A stretch of 64,000 nucleotides of DNA. It comes from JADGHX01 sp963837755. Its GTDB lineage: Bacteria > Pseudomonadota > Gammaproteobacteria > Steroidobacterales > Steroidobacteraceae. Shown here in pieces: positions 63,213 to 64,000 of this stretch. The stretch spans positions 558,001 through 622,000 of the forward strand of contig CAWIOP010000005.1 in the NCBI GenBank assembly GCA_963837755.1, given 5' to 3'. A program made the translations under genes and the position numbers. Under the pieces are notes generated by a model. It was not told the origin of the DNA, made no database searches, and saw nothing but the letters and a program-made list of their open reading frames with translations. Each line of letters opens with the position of its first letter. Position 1 is the first letter of the stretch.

Positions 63213-64000
63213 CTATTTGTCGCGTTTGCCTTTGGCTCCCGCCGTTGAGCCGTAGTAGTAGCGCCGGCTGTAGTAGTCGGTGACGCGTTCGTGAGAACGG
63301 TTCAGCATCACTCCGGCGAGCGGAAAGCCCGACAGCACTTCCATCGCCCGCTCGACGCCGTCGCGGCGCGAGCGGCCTTCCGCGATCACGAGCAGCGTCG
63401 CGTCGGCTCGTGGCGCGGCCATGAGAAAATCGTCGGTACTGAGCACGGGCGGCAGATCCAGAATGGTCATCGAATTCGGGGCGATGGCCGAGATGTACTT
63501 GAGCAGGTCGTCGAGCCGCGTCGACGCGAGCAGCTCCGAGGACAGGGGGGTGGCCTCCACGCCGCCCGCGATGGCGAGCCGCGGAATGCCGATCGAGAAG
63601 AAGATCTCCTTCGGCTCGATGGCGCCGGCGAAGTAGCGCACGATCTGGCCCGGCGGATTGACGCCCAGGTATGGGCACACGCTCGGGTTGCTCATGTCCA
63701 GATCGAGCAGGAACACATTGTGGTTCTTCTCGCGGGCGAGGCTGAGCGCGAGGTTGAGCCCGGTCATGGACTTGCCCTCGCCGGGGCCCGGGCTGGTGAG
63801 CGCCAGCGTCGACCAGCGATTGGTTCGCATGAGGTGCAGCACGCGCGTGCGCAGAATGCGGTATGCGGAAACCCCGACGGTTGTCCCGCTGTCTTCGCAT
63901 TCCGGAACGAGGATGCGATTCTCCTCACACGAACGCACGTCGTACTGGACTCGAGGGAAGGTCAGATCGACCGGCCGCGTTGCCGGCGGCTCATAGCGCT
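63213..64000 (-). CDS. CpsD/BY-type tyrosine kinase (N-terminus beyond window)
   Basis: The frame is open to the right edge, so the start is not visible. The part seen (about 262 residues) has Walker A SPGPGEGKSMTGLNLALSLA, Walker A' VFLLDLDMSNPS and Walker B MTILDLPPVL. The C-terminal tyrosine cluster is DYYSRRYYYG. It is a second BY-kinase besides the one at 5826 and would control a chain-length protein that is probably encoded to the right. A GTG at 63938 is an internal candidate start, but the preceding residues (RPVDLTFPRVQYDV) look coding. Confidence 0.8.
   Translation of the reverse strand, partial: RYEPPATRPVDLTFPRVQYDVRSCEENRILVPECEDSGTTVGVSAYRILRTRVLHLMRTNRWSTLALTSPGPGEGKSMTGLNLALSLAREKNHNVFLLDLDMSNPSVCPYLGVNPPGQIVRYFAGAIEPKEIFFSIGIPRLAIAGGVEATPLSSELLASTRLDDLLKYISAIAPNSMTILDLPPVLSTDDFLMAAPRADATLLVIAEGRSRRDGVERAMEVLSGFPLAGVMLNRSHERVTDYYSRRYYYGSTAGAKGKRDK

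Noticed and set aside
1..64000. tRNA, rRNA, insertion sequence or prophage genes
   Set aside because: I looked through the intergenic regions and open frames by eye and found no transposase, integrase, cloverleaf-like or rRNA sequence; a covariance-model search could still reveal small RNAs.

Overview
This window is a high-GC proteobacterial chromosome segment, almost entirely devoted to building, modifying and exporting a surface polysaccharide. The left end carries the hallmark set of an exosortase-A (XrtA/PEP-CTERM) exopolysaccharide locus: EpsI, the PrsT-type TPR lipoprotein, a Wza-like export protein, a Wzc-like chain-length protein, a tyrosine autokinase, a beta-barrel outer-membrane protein, a deacetylase, a glycosyltransferase and an asparagine-synthase-like amidotransferase. 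The PrsR-type sigma-54 regulator and the TIGR03013-type initiating transferase of the same system lie far away at 54-57 kb. This gene set is typical of Beta- and Gammaproteobacteria. I lean towards a Gammaproteobacterium but cannot fix the family from the sequence. Exosortase itself, the histidine kinase PrsK and any PEP-CTERM substrate are not visible here.

Layout. 1-13.4 kb (+): XrtA core operon. 13.3-23.2 kb (-): an ABC-exporter O-antigen-like operon reading leftwards (acetyltransferase, Gfo/Idh dehydrogenase, two DegT aminotransferases, NeuD-like acyltransferase, epimerase, Wzm, Wzt, two glycosyltransferases), with genes joined by start/stop overlaps. 23.7-28.4 kb (+): flippase, FkbM methyltransferase, O-antigen ligase/polymerase, glycosyltransferase. 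28.4-29.8 kb (-): secreted beta-helix protein. 30.2-34.4 kb (+): glycosyltransferases, sugar formyltransferase, GNAT protein. 34.4-35.0 kb (-): acetyltransferase. 35.3-44.1 kb (+): membrane glycosyltransferase-like protein, GT2, epimerase, FAD oxidoreductase, a WbpD/WbpI/WbpB-type amino-sugar cassette, deacetylase. 44.4-51.2 kb (+): a giant secreted multidomain protein. 51.3-53.8 kb (-): beta-propeller protein and MFS transporter. 54.3-57.2 kb (+): initiating transferase and PrsR. 57.5-58.4 kb (-): lipoprotein. 59.0-60.5 kb (+): second initiating transferase. 60.5-64 kb (-): second flippase, glycosyltransferase and a second tyrosine kinase cut by the window edge.

How it fits together. Two phosphoglycosyl transferases can start glycan chains on undecaprenyl phosphate. 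About ten glycosyltransferases extend them. Dehydrogenase, aminotransferase, acetyltransferase and epimerase genes would supply 2,3-diacetamido-type sugars, and formyl, methyl, acetyl and deacetyl tailoring enzymes decorate the product. Both a Wzx/Wzy/Wzc/Wza route and a Wzm/Wzt ABC route are present.

Two stretches, about 15.5-23.1 kb and 49.2-50.4 kb, carry roughly one single-base indel per 115 bases although gene boundaries are intact. I read this as unpolished sequence rather than gene decay, and I annotate those genes across the frameshifts. The most interesting biology I see is a strong -24/-12 (sigma-54) promoter preceded by a long palindrome in front of the giant secreted protein, in the same window as the PrsR activator. 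No rRNA, tRNA, CRISPR array, insertion sequence or prophage gene was found.
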